A stretch of 35,362 nt of DNA from Flavobacteriaceae bacterium (GTDB lineage: Bacteria; Bacteroidota; Bacteroidia; Flavobacteriales; Flavobacteriaceae), in the NCBI GenBank assembly GCA_016764435.1, contig JAESRX010000092.1, positions 3,539 through 38,900 of the forward strand, given 5' to 3'. The translations under genes and the position numbers were made by a program. This document shows positions 15,505 through 23,401 of this stretch, piece by piece (the stretch's first letter is position 1; the number at the start of each line of letters is the position of its first letter). The notes below the pieces were generated by a model, which worked only from the letters and a program-made list of their open reading frames with translations, made no database searches and was not told the origin of the DNA.

Positions 15505-17172
15505 TTAATAGTCAAATCCGTCGTGTTTTTTACCATGACAGGTTAAGAAACAACGCCCCCGGTTTACACCTAAATCTTGATATTCCAAACGTCCTTCGAA
15601 AGATTTCACCAAGGCCGTATTAAAATTAATTAAGTTTGACTGAGGGCTTCCATGTGGATCGTGACAAGTACTACAAGACACTTTCTCGTCATCCACATGT
15701 TCTTCATGCAGTTCAAAAGAAGCTCTTTTTCCTAACAAATTAGAGCGGCTATGACAGCTATAACACAAGGCGTACCTGCTCGCAGATTCACGTACATTAT
15801 TCCCTGTATCGTAACGCAATTTAAGTAGGTGTTTATTATTAGACCCATGGGGTCCTTGTGCACCTCCCTTGTTATCATTTCCGTGACAATCTGTACAATA
15901 AATAATAGAACTCATGGTCAAACCATTTAATAAATTCCTCTCAGAATCCGGGTTGTTCCTAGGATTCACCACAGGGTGAAAGGAGCCTCCATCGGTTCTA
16001 TTAAATTTATTAATCATATTGGTTTCTGGGAACTGACGTATCACTGCGGGAACATTCGTCCACACTTTATCTGAATGGCATTTGAAACACAGTTCATATT
16101 CATAAGTAACCTCTGCTATTTCATTTCCATTTTTATCAATTCCATCTACGCCTCTATTAGATCCTTTTACACCTCCTATTTCTGGACTCACGGCAGGATC
16201 ACCATTAACCGCATGTGGATTATGACAATCCACACATTCGGCATGTTTGGTTATAGTGGCATTGGTTTCTGTGGGGTCATGGACTCCTTGCTGATCAAAC
16301 ACCTTATGTCCATAAGGTTTTGCAAACTCGCCTCTAATATCTTTGGATACATTTCCATTATGACAGTCAAAACATACTTCTTCCTCTGGTAAATGTTTTA
16401 ATAAACGTTCTCTCCCTTGTGCATTATGAGTATCATGACAATTTGCACAGCCATTCTGCGCCACTGTTTCATATGGTATTTCTAAATGTCCCCATGGATT
16501 GTCTCCATTTCCATTCCAACTTTTTGTGGATGTATTATGAATGCTATTCGCCCAATACTTAGGATCATGACAACTATAGCACAATAGGGAAAATTCTCGT
16601 GTTTTTCGTAAAAAATTCGTATCCAAGTCTTTATGTGGATCATGGCAAGAAGTACACTGCACTTTATTATTGTTATCTAATACATGTGCATCTAAGGTAC
16701 TGGGGTCTTTTAATTGACCATCGGCTGTTGCTAAACTAGCATCGTATACAAATGATATCGGGTGATCATTCGATAAATCAGTTCCTAAATTTCCGCGAGA
16801 TGTTAAATCCTGAGTATAAGTGATTTGATTCGGGTTTTTATAGGCTGACATGGCCAAGGCTACTTTCCCATCATGGCAAGACAGACATAAAACCGAAGTT
16901 CCATCAGGCTGTCCTAAGGTCGCATTTAAGGTAGAACTAGTATACAAGGTGTAGACCGCTCCTGATTTTTTACGATTCCACATCGGTGCTTTTGGGTTTC
17001 CACTATGGCTTACATGACAGAATGCACAGACCCTATCATCATCCATAGATTTCACTTTACCTTTTCCACTAGCACCCAAATTATGCTTGGAATTCGCAAT
17101 ATTTTGCGCCATAGTATCTGTCACTAAAAAAGTGAACAAGGCTAAAATTACGAAGGAAATTATATTTTTCAT
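15505..17172 (-). CDS. multihaem cytochrome c with doubled CXXCH motifs
   Basis: This 555-residue exported protein has a Sec signal (about residues 1-23, ending TDTMAQ). Eleven canonical CXXCH haem sites are visible, many of the CHDPH type seen in the doubled-CXXCH cytochrome c3-like family. Examples are CAFCH (49-53), CTSCHDPH, CANCHDTH, CVDCHNPH and CSTCHDPH. A twelfth site near the end is CFLTCH (541-546), a CX3CH variant. Many free histidines could be distal ligands. It should be a periplasmic or cell-surface electron carrier; the partner is not known. Its ATG overlaps the stop of the upstream NHL gene by 4 bp (ATGA), so the two are coupled and likely work together. Confidence 0.9.
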   Translation of the reverse strand: MKNIISFVILALFTFLVTDTMAQNIANSKHNLGASGKGKVKSMDDDRVCAFCHVSHSGNPKAPMWNRKKSGAVYTLYTSSTLNATLGQPDGTSVLCLSCHDGKVALAMSAYKNPNQITYTQDLTSRGNLGTDLSNDHPISFVYDASLATADGQLKDPSTLDAHVLDNNNKVQCTSCHDPHKDLDTNFLRKTREFSLLCYSCHDPKYWANSIHNTSTKSWNGNGDNPWGHLEIPYETVAQNGCANCHDTHNAQGRERLLKHLPEEEVCFDCHNGNVSKDIRGEFAKPYGHKVFDQQGVHDPTETNATITKHAECVDCHNPHAVNGDPAVSPEIGGVKGSNRGVDGIDKNGNEIAEVTYEYELCFKCHSDKVWTNVPAVIRQFPETNMINKFNRTDGGSFHPVVNPRNNPDSERNLLNGLTMSSIIYCTDCHGNDNKGGAQGPHGSNNKHLLKLRYDTGNNVRESASRYALCYSCHSRSNLLGKRASFELHEEHVDDEKVSCSTCHDPHGSPQSNLINFNTALVKSFEGRLEYQDLGVNRGRCFLTCHGKKHDGFDY

Positions 17173-18194
17173 TGTCTAAAATTCAATTGATACTCTTGTA
17201 TCCGTCCATTGTAACTATCGGCAACATAAATGCGATTTTCTGCATCAATAAAAATACCTGAAGGCATCCATAATTGACCATCGCCCCTACCTTGTCCACC
17301 AAAATTAGAGAGGTAAACTCCCTGATTGTCAAAAACCTGAACACTATGTGATAAGGCATCTACTACATAAATATGCCCGTAAGAATCTGTAGCTATACTG
17401 TTTGGATTCGCAAAATAACCTGTGCCATTTCCGTTTTCACCAAACATACTTACAAAATCACCTTGGGCATCAAAAATTTGTATTCTATAATTTAAAGCAT
17501 CCACTATATAAGCCATTCCTGCAGTATCTATCCAAATGGCCGTAGGGAAATTAAATGTTCCTTCCTCCACTCCTCTATGCCCAATAGTTTTAATAATATC
17601 CCCCTTTTTATTGAGGATTAGTACTTGATGATTTGAAGTATCTACGACCCAAATTCGGGATGTTTCTTTCGCATACGCTATCCCCGTAGGACGTCCTATC
17701 TTTAAGCTATCACTTAAAACCTTCATCTTTTTCCTATCTGCTGACAGCAGATACACCTTACGATGTGCAGACTCTGTAAATAAAATGGAATTATCAGGTA
17801 ATAAACAGGCATCTACTAAAGAAGTAAAACTTCCTTTAAATTTACGAAATGCTTTGGGGACTTTCATCTTATCTTGATGCAACATAAATACAGTTCCACT
17901 TCCCTGATCTAACACTAAAAAACCTTCTTTTTCTAGAGGTAAAGCCATCATCGGCTTTAACAAACTATGGGAAGATCTCCCTAAAACGAGGCGTTTAAAC
18001 CATCCCTTTCTAAAAAACTTAGTACTTGTTGCCTTCGGGAAACTACGTACCCATTCCACTTTATTAATGGCAGACGTTCTTTTTACGGAGTCCATCTCAA
18101 CCTGTTGCCCTACAAGGACAAACACGTTTAAAAAAAAGAGGCATGCTAAAACGGTGTTTTTAAACAGTCGATATGAAAAATTAATAGGCTTCAA
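17169..18194 (-). CDS. exported NHL-repeat beta-propeller protein
   Basis: This is a secreted protein whose C-terminal two-thirds form NHL repeats. Successive blade motifs include RPTGIAYAKETSRIWVVDT, then FPTAIWIDTAGMAYIVDALN, then NPNSIATDSYGHIYVVDALS, then MPSGIFIDAENRIYVADSYN, each followed by a VQVFD/IQIFD-like strand. The N-terminus is a long hydrophobic signal (NTVLACLFFLNVFVLVG). I place the start at the TTG at 18194 (LKPINF in the frame). A longer frame from a TTG at 18227 would begin inside a good -7 promoter box (TATTTTTG, 18225-18232). It is coupled to the multihaem cytochrome gene. Such propellers often serve as scaffolds or binding partners; here the cytochrome is the obvious candidate. 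Confidence 0.82.
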   Translation of the reverse strand: MKPINFSYRLFKNTVLACLFFLNVFVLVGQQVEMDSVKRTSAINKVEWVRSFPKATSTKFFRKGWFKRLVLGRSSHSLLKPMMALPLEKEGFLVLDQGSGTVFMLHQDKMKVPKAFRKFKGSFTSLVDACLLPDNSILFTESAHRKVYLLSADRKKMKVLSDSLKIGRPTGIAYAKETSRIWVVDTSNHQVLILNKKGDIIKTIGHRGVEEGTFNFPTAIWIDTAGMAYIVDALNYRIQIFDAQGDFVSMFGENGNGTGYFANPNSIATDSYGHIYVVDALSHSVQVFDNQGVYLSNFGGQGRGDGQLWMPSGIFIDAENRIYVADSYNGRIQEYQLNFRQ

Positions 18195-18224
18195 TATAAT
18201 GTGGGGTAAAATTAAAACTTGCCA

Positions 18225-18232
18225 CAAAAATA
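18225..18232 (-). promoter_or_regulatory. candidate -7 promoter box for the NHL/cytochrome unit
   Basis: TATTTTTG on the minus strand matches TAnnTTTG. It lies about 30 bp upstream of the preferred TTG start at 18194. The -33 element is not clear. Confidence 0.4.
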
Positions 18233-18339
18233 CATTTTTTCAACTATGTTTCCCATGACATCAGTCATATCACATCATAATTAAGTACTTAGGTCTTCTT
18301 ATTTACTATTTTTAAACAACACAAAAAAACGTTAAAAAC

Positions 18340-18370
18340 TTGTAGCACTCGTTGCTATTCAGTAGTTTTG
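18340..18370 (+). promoter_or_regulatory. Bacteroidetes-type promoter
   Basis: TTG at 18340-18342, a 20-bp spacer, and TAGTTTTG at 18363-18370 match the -33/-7 consensus of the Bacteroidetes primary sigma factor (TTG ... TAnnTTTG). The predicted transcript start is about 18376, upstream of a hairpin-T-tract at 18423. Confidence 0.55.
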
Positions 18371-18375
18371 TATCA

Positions 18376-18453
18376 TAAAACGTATATTCTAATTACATGA
18401 AGATATTGTTTTTATAAAGGGTGAACCTTTCCGAGAGGAAAGGTTCTTTTTTT
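18376..18453 (+). ncRNA. candidate short RNA or attenuated leader
   Basis: A promoter-like sequence is followed within about 80 bp by a terminator-like hairpin, with no convincing ORF between. The product would be a roughly 75-80 nt RNA ending in the hairpin. Alternatively it is the leader of the secreted-protein gene that starts 25 bp later, with the hairpin as attenuator. I see no match to a named RNA class. Confidence 0.3.
18423..18453 (+). terminator. terminator-like hairpin upstream of a gene
   Basis: A perfect ten-base-pair stem GAACCTTTCC/GGAAAGGTTC with a GAGA tetraloop is followed by nine T residues. It sits before, not after, the gene starting at 18478. Confidence 0.75.
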
Positions 18454-18477
18454 TACACAAGTTTCACGAAAACTCTC

Positions 18478-19020
18478 ATGACTAAATCTTTCTATTTCCT
18501 GCTTTTTATTGCGTGTTTTTCCATCACTAATTTGACTGCTCAAACACATACAGTTTCTTTATCCACACCTTTATTATCAAGCATTGTGGTGGGGGAAAAT
18601 TCTAGCATAGAAGTAAGCAGTACTTACAATTCTGAAAAACTCATTATTCAATTTAATTCCACTCAAAATAGTCAAGGAGTCTCTTTAGTTCCTGAAGTTC
18701 TAATTGCTACAAGCACTACGGAAGACTGGAATACCAATACACATTGGTTTCATGCATCCTATGGAAACTGTTATGGTAATGGGTCTTATTACACTTGGGA
18801 AGATTGTAATAGTAACCCTGCAGGATGGTCTGTAAATAAAGACAAAACAGGAGCTGTCACTTTTTCAATTTCATGGAGAAAACTAAATATCATCCCTAAA
18901 CCAGGGCTTAAATTACACCTATCATTAAAACTTTCTAACCCTGTAAACAACACGTATTACTGGCCTGAAAACGCGACAATATCAAGTCCCAATTCATGGG
19001 CAATCGTTGTCTTAAAATAA
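18478..19020 (+). CDS. secreted hypothetical protein
   Basis: This is a 180-residue protein with a Sec signal peptide (about 1-22, ending NLTAQ). The mature part is rich in Ser, Thr, Asn and Trp and appears all-beta. Its centre, around residues 80-125, contains HWFHASYGNCYGNGSYYTW and NPAGWSV, with two cysteines that may form a disulphide. The pattern is loosely like DOMON/CBM9-type sugar-binding sandwiches, but I would not assign it. The ATG at 18478 begins the signal peptide; an in-frame GTG at 18421 would place the start inside the terminator hairpin. The downstream gene is an aldose epimerase, which is compatible with a carbohydrate link. Confidence 0.7.
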   Translation: MTKSFYFLLFIACFSITNLTAQTHTVSLSTPLLSSIVVGENSSIEVSSTYNSEKLIIQFNSTQNSQGVSLVPEVLIATSTTEDWNTNTHWFHASYGNCYGNGSYYTWEDCNSNPAGWSVNKDKTGAVTFSISWRKLNIIPKPGLKLHLSLKLSNPVNNTYYWPENATISSPNSWAIVVLK

Positions 19021-19094
19021 ATAAAACCCAACGAATTAAAAGAACAGGTTTCACTGCGCTGTTCATTATCACAGACTACACACACTTCTATTAC

Positions 19095-19973
19095 ATGAAA
19101 CATACTTTAGAAAATAAATACTTACAGGTGAGCATCCAGCATAAAGGTGCAGAAATCAGCAGTATTGTATCTAAAAAAACAGGACAAGAATATATTTGGC
19201 AAGCAGACAGAACAATTTGGGGAAGTTCTGCTCCTGTGTTATTCCCAATTATTGGGGCTTTAAAAGAGAATCAGTACACCTATAAAGGAGAGACGTATAC
19301 CCTCCCTAAACATGGATTTATTCGTAATAATATGTCCCTAGAGGTCATTGAAAAAACGGACACTTTAGTCTGCTTATCGTATCAATCATCGGAAGAAACC
19401 TTACGCAGCTACCCTTTTGAATTTGAGTTTCGCATCACTTACCAACTAGAAGACAATTCCTTAAAGGTATACCACACGGTAAGAAACAAGGGAAATGACA
19501 CCATGCTATTTTCCTTAGGAGGCCATCCTGCTTTTAATTGTCCTTTAAACTACGGAGAGCATTACAGCGATTATTTTATTGAATTTGATCAAAAAGAAAC
19601 GGATGTCACTCACGAACTAGGTCTTACAGGACTCACAAATGGGGGTACACATCCACTAATATTCAATAGCAAACAACTCAATTTAACACCTCATATTTTT
19701 GACAATGATGCCTTAATTTTTAAGCATCTAAAATCACGTGCAGTCACTTTAAAAAATGTAAAAAGCAAGCAGGAAATCCGTGTGGAATTTGACGATTTTA
19801 ACTATCTGGGAATTTGGGCGAAATCCAATGCCCCTTTTGTCTGTATAGAACCGTGGCTAGGAATTACAGATGCAGAAAATGGCACGGGTAAATTTGAAGA
19901 TAAAGAAGGATTGCTATCCCTAGAAGCTACGAAAACTTTTAAGGCAATGTATTCTATTGAGATTTCAGAATAA
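19095..19973 (+). CDS. aldose 1-epimerase family protein (LacX/YeaD-like)
   Basis: This is a 292-residue cytoplasmic protein of the galactose mutarotase-like fold, which interconverts alpha and beta anomers of sugars or sugar phosphates. Visible landmarks are PKHGFIRN (H73), LGGHPAFNCPL (H144) and CIEPWLGITD, where E252 is the likely catalytic base. It is closer to the LacX-type branch than to GalM. The ATG at 19095 gives the normal family start (MKHTLENKYL); an in-frame upstream start would overlap the preceding gene. The gap from the secreted protein is 74 bp, so co-transcription is possible. Confidence 0.87.
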   Translation: MKHTLENKYLQVSIQHKGAEISSIVSKKTGQEYIWQADRTIWGSSAPVLFPIIGALKENQYTYKGETYTLPKHGFIRNNMSLEVIEKTDTLVCLSYQSSEETLRSYPFEFEFRITYQLEDNSLKVYHTVRNKGNDTMLFSLGGHPAFNCPLNYGEHYSDYFIEFDQKETDVTHELGLTGLTNGGTHPLIFNSKQLNLTPHIFDNDALIFKHLKSRAVTLKNVKSKQEIRVEFDDFNYLGIWAKSNAPFVCIEPWLGITDAENGTGKFEDKEGLLSLEATKTFKAMYSIEISE

Positions 19974-19990
19974 ACTCCTGAAAATTAAAT

Positions 19991-20029
19991 AAAAAAAGCG
20001 TTTTCAAATGATTGAAAACGCTTTTTTTA
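19991..20029. terminator. bidirectional terminator between convergent genes
   Basis: The stem AAGCGTTTTCAA/TTGAAAACGCTT is flanked by A7 on the left and T7 on the right, so it can work on both strands. It separates the plus-strand epimerase from the minus-strand META lipoprotein. Confidence 0.85.
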
Positions 20030-20051
20030 TGATTTTGAATGTCTGTATTTA

Positions 20052-20753
20052 CTAATCTACTTTTTTAAATTGTAATAACTCTTTACCATCCACATCAAAA
20101 AACAACAATTTCAATCCGTCAATTTTATAGGAAGTTGTCTTTTCTAGGGCTTGGGTAAACTTATAGGAATTTCCCATATCTGGACAGGCCATTTTAGTGG
20201 TTGCGACTCCATTAAATTGCAGGTTTTCACTGTCTACTTTTAAAATAGTCCCCCTCATATTATTACAACCGTCGTTTCCATAAAACTTTTTTTCGGAAAC
20301 GTTTATTTCTATTTGCGCTTGTCTCCCTATGCCATTCTTATTAGGAATGGTTCCTGAAGCCATTTTTTCTAAAACCCAAATATCATTTAACAAAGTCCCC
20401 GTTTGTATTTTTTTTTCAAGCATTTCTATCAAGGTATATTTTATAGAAGAAGCATCGGCAGGAACTTGATCCAACGGGATTTTTTCTTCTTTTACTTTAA
20501 GTTTATATACATAGCCTGGTTCATAATCGAAGCCTTTAATAGTATCGTAAAAATAAGTCCATTCCAAGGCCTCAAAATCAACTCCTTTTTTCACCTGCAT
20601 GCACTGCATAGGAGCGACACCTGTACATGGAACAGTACTACTTCCAATCCAGTATGTAAACACATTTTCTTCATTACTGTTGTTTGTTTCCTTACTACAA
20701 GCACAGGAAAAAATCACGCTACACACTAACATTATTACTATCTTATTTTTCAT
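20052..20753 (-). CDS. lipoprotein with DUF4377 and META (HslJ-like) domains
   Basis: This is a 233-residue exported lipoprotein with signal and lipobox (VIFSCAC). Residues about 30-90 (YWIGSSTVPCTGVAPMQCMQV followed by a Trp/Phe/Tyr strand and GYVYKLKV) match DUF4377. Residues about 120-230 match the META/HslJ fold (DIWVLEKM, FYGNDGCNNMRG, TTKMACP, LLFFD). The start at MKNKIVIM (20753) gives a normal signal peptide; a 13-residue longer frame is possible but less likely. META proteins are linked to envelope stress and heat or antibiotic tolerance in other bacteria; the role here is unknown. A promoter-like sequence lies upstream at 20781-20814. Confidence 0.83.
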   Translation of the reverse strand: MKNKIVIMLVCSVIFSCACSKETNNSNEENVFTYWIGSSTVPCTGVAPMQCMQVKKGVDFEALEWTYFYDTIKGFDYEPGYVYKLKVKEEKIPLDQVPADASSIKYTLIEMLEKKIQTGTLLNDIWVLEKMASGTIPNKNGIGRQAQIEINVSEKKFYGNDGCNNMRGTILKVDSENLQFNGVATTKMACPDMGNSYKFTQALEKTTSYKIDGLKLLFFDVDGKELLQFKKVD

Positions 20754-20780
20754 GTCTATAATTTTATATAGGATAAACAA

Positions 20781-20814
20781 CAAACATACCAATCTACAGA
20801 AGTATTAACTCAAA
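20781..20814 (-). promoter_or_regulatory. candidate promoter for the DUF4377/META gene
   Basis: On the minus strand TTTG at 20814-20811, a 22-bp spacer and TATGTTTG at 20788-20781 fit the Bacteroidetes promoter pattern. It overlaps the end of the carbonic anhydrase gene and may give the lipoprotein independent expression. Confidence 0.45.
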
Positions 20815-21431
20815 TGGTATATTTTCATTATGTCTTTTAGCATTTTATTAAAATCGACTTTTAAATCAATCAATCTTCCTGAATGAATATCAAACACCCA
20901 ACCGTGTACTTTAATTTGGCGTTCACGGAAAGCCTGTTGGACATCCGCCGTTTTCACCACGTTCATACACTGTTCTATCACATTCAGCTCTACCAAACGT
21001 TTATAACGTTCTTCTTCGTCTTCTATAAGGTCTAATTCGTGACGGTACAAGCGGTAGACATCTCTTATGTTTCGCAACCACGGGTTTAGGATTCCTAAGT
21101 CCTTAGATTGCATGGCGGATTTCACTCCTCCACAATAATAATGTCCACAAACGACAATATGCTTTACCTTTAGATGACAGACGGCATAATTAATTACAGA
21201 CATGGCGCTCAAATCAGTATTAGGCACCATATTGGCAATATTTCTATGGATAAAAACCTCTCCAGGTTCTGCCCCCATCATTTCTTCCGTACTTACACGA
21301 CTGTCCGAACAGCCGATGTACAATACTTCTGGGTTTTGCCCTTTTGACAAGTCCTTAAAAAAGTTTTTGTCTTTTTCGATGCGTTCGGAAATCCAATCCT
21401 CATTATTTTTAAAAATCTTTTTAATATTCAA
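20805..21431 (-). CDS. can: beta-class carbonic anhydrase
   Basis: This zinc enzyme interconverts CO2 and bicarbonate in the cytoplasm. The 208-residue protein has the beta-class motifs CSDSRV (C41, D43, R45) and CGHYYCGG (H97, C100). C41, H97 and C100 are the zinc ligands, and the D43-R45 dyad is the catalytic pair. The start appears to be a TTG at 21431 (MNIKKIF); no in-frame ATG exists upstream before a stop. A -7-like box TATCTTTG lies about 32 bp upstream (21463-21470). It follows the RCK-type antiporter by 43 bp, which suggests joint pH and bicarbonate control. Confidence 0.93.
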   Translation of the reverse strand: MNIKKIFKNNEDWISERIEKDKNFFKDLSKGQNPEVLYIGCSDSRVSTEEMMGAEPGEVFIHRNIANMVPNTDLSAMSVINYAVCHLKVKHIVVCGHYYCGGVKSAMQSKDLGILNPWLRNIRDVYRLYRHELDLIEDEEERYKRLVELNVIEQCMNVVKTADVQQAFRERQIKVHGWVFDIHSGRLIDLKVDFNKMLKDIMKIYHLS

Positions 21432-21462
21432 AATACGATCATTTATGGTGTCAATAGTATTT

Positions 21463-21470
21463 CAAAGATA
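21463..21470 (-). promoter_or_regulatory. candidate -7 promoter box for carbonic anhydrase
   Basis: TATCTTTG on the minus strand fits TAnnTTTG at a suitable distance from the TTG start. No clear -33 box is seen. Confidence 0.35.
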
Positions 21471-21474
21471 CTAA

Positions 21475-23292
21475 TTAAAGGTTTACTGGTTTCCCTAAAT
21501 ACATCAAACGGTCTCCTTCGTGAATATCCAATTGATTATGAGGCGCTATTAAATGTAAATACCCCGTGTGGTCTTTCACAAATAATGGTACCGAATGTGA
21601 CTCCTCACTTAATTTCTCTATCACCTTTTTATATTGGGAAATATTGGATAGTTCAAACTCATTTATCACTGGAAAATCTCTTGCTACTTCACTTAAGTTC
21701 AAGAAATCATCCGTACATGAAAACAGCCCTTTGGTATCAAAAGCAGCCGTACTATTCATTTCGTCTTCAGAAATAAACCTATAAGCTCCTTTTTCACCAA
21801 AACTAGGAGACAGTTTATCTATGGCAAATTTATTTACCGAAGTACTCCCCGTAAAACAAAGTAAATACCCAACATCATTCAACTCTATATTTTCAGTTAA
21901 ATCATCCGAATAAATATTTGCTTCTATCGCATCTAAGCCTTCATTTATAGCCTTTTCTATATGTGTAGGATTATTGTCCACTAAAACCACACGACGCCCA
22001 TTATCTGACAAATATTTAGCAATTAACCGTGAAAACGGAGACGCTCCAACGATTAAAATACCATTAGACGATTTTAAAAACACCCCTACAATTTTCGCAA
22101 ACAATCGTGCTGTAGTGGCATTTAATAACACCGTACCCATGACAATCATAAATACCAATGGTGTTATGTATTCAGCTCCAGGAACATTATGCATTACTAA
22201 TTTCAATCCAAATAAGGAAGCAATACCTGCGGCTACAATTCCACGAGGCCCCACCCAACTAATAAATAGTTTCTCGTTAAATTTTAGTCCAGAATTACGT
22301 GTACTTAAAAACACACCGATCGGCCTTAGTACAAAAACAACGATTAAAAACAGCCATAGCGTGTTCCAATTATACAACAACATCAAATCAGAGATATTGA
22401 TATTTGCCGCTAATAAGATGAATAAAATGGAAATTAAAATAAGGGTTAAAGATTCTTTGAAATAAAGAATTTCCTTGAGTTCTTTCATGTTTTTATTTCC
22501 GAGAACCATTCCCATAACCACTACAGCCAAAAGACCCGATTCATGAGCGAATAAATCAGAGATCACAAAGACCGCTAGTACACTCGCCAAGACTAATACG
22601 TTTAATAAATAATGAGGAATCATTCTATTTTTAATTGCATAGTACAAGGCATAAGCCGCTGTAAATCCAATAGAGAACCCTATGACCATAATTTTACCAA
22701 ACTCCACCAAGGCATCTGCGGTATAATTATCACCCTCTCCGGCAACTATAAATCCAAAAACTAACACGGCTACTAAGGCCCCAATAGGATCAATTAGAAT
22801 TCCTTCCCATTTTAACACTGTGGAAACATCTTTCTTCAAAGGAATATTCCGTAAAATAGGGGCGATCACCGTAGGACCTGTCACAATAATTAAGGCTGAA
22901 AACAAAAATGAAATTTGCCAACTTAACCCAAAAATATAATAAACAGCGACTCCTGCACCGAGAAAAGTCACGAGAGATCCTATGGAAATTAATTTTAAAA
23001 TAGCGGGCCCTACGTTTAAAATTTCACTTCGTTTTAACGTCAAGCCTCCTTCAAATAAGATGATGCTTATGGACAAGGACACAAAATTATACAACCGTTC
23101 TCCAGGAAACAATCCATGGGTTCCATTCCATACAGGTTGAATCCATTTGGTACCATCCTCGGTAATTAATGTAGCAATCGGACCTACAAATAGTCCAATC
23201 AAAATTAAGGGTAAAATAGCGGGCAGTTTTAAACGCCATGCAAACCATTGTGCCACAATTCCTAAAATAATAATCCCTGCCAGTTCTAACAT
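21475..23292 (-). CDS. CPA1-type sodium:proton antiporter with RCK-like C-terminus
   Basis: This 605-residue membrane protein has about 12-13 hydrophobic helices (residues 1-405) of the NhaP branch of CPA1. Core motifs are FEGGL (80-84), VTGPTVIAP (137-145) and EGILIDPIGA (163-172) with D168, followed by WVGPRGIVAAG. From about residue 410 there is a Rossmann-like RCK_N/TrkA-N domain (GILIVGASPFSR, VVLVDNN). A smaller C-terminal domain ends in GDRLMYLG, like RCK_C. It should exchange Na+ or K+ for protons, with gating by a ligand bound to the RCK part. The ligand cannot be told from sequence. Carbonic anhydrase follows directly. Confidence 0.9.
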   Translation of the reverse strand: MLELAGIIILGIVAQWFAWRLKLPAILPLILIGLFVGPIATLITEDGTKWIQPVWNGTHGLFPGERLYNFVSLSISIILFEGGLTLKRSEILNVGPAILKLISIGSLVTFLGAGVAVYYIFGLSWQISFLFSALIIVTGPTVIAPILRNIPLKKDVSTVLKWEGILIDPIGALVAVLVFGFIVAGEGDNYTADALVEFGKIMVIGFSIGFTAAYALYYAIKNRMIPHYLLNVLVLASVLAVFVISDLFAHESGLLAVVVMGMVLGNKNMKELKEILYFKESLTLILISILFILLAANINISDLMLLYNWNTLWLFLIVVFVLRPIGVFLSTRNSGLKFNEKLFISWVGPRGIVAAGIASLFGLKLVMHNVPGAEYITPLVFMIVMGTVLLNATTARLFAKIVGVFLKSSNGILIVGASPFSRLIAKYLSDNGRRVVLVDNNPTHIEKAINEGLDAIEANIYSDDLTENIELNDVGYLLCFTGSTSVNKFAIDKLSPSFGEKGAYRFISEDEMNSTAAFDTKGLFSCTDDFLNLSEVARDFPVINEFELSNISQYKKVIEKLSEESHSVPLFVKDHTGYLHLIAPHNQLDIHEGDRLMYLGKPVNL

Positions 23293-23401
23293 AAATATTG
23301 AATTTTAGCTAATATAAAAAATCTCTTTTAGATGGCTAAATTAAATATAAGATACTGTGCATTTTTACCACATACTTAACAAATAGGGTTCTAAAGTAAG
23401 A

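Noticed and set aside
18421-18477. Longer start (GTG at 18421) for the secreted-protein gene
   Set aside because: It would translate the terminator-like hairpin and bury the signal peptide. The ATG at 18478 gives a normal signal sequence.
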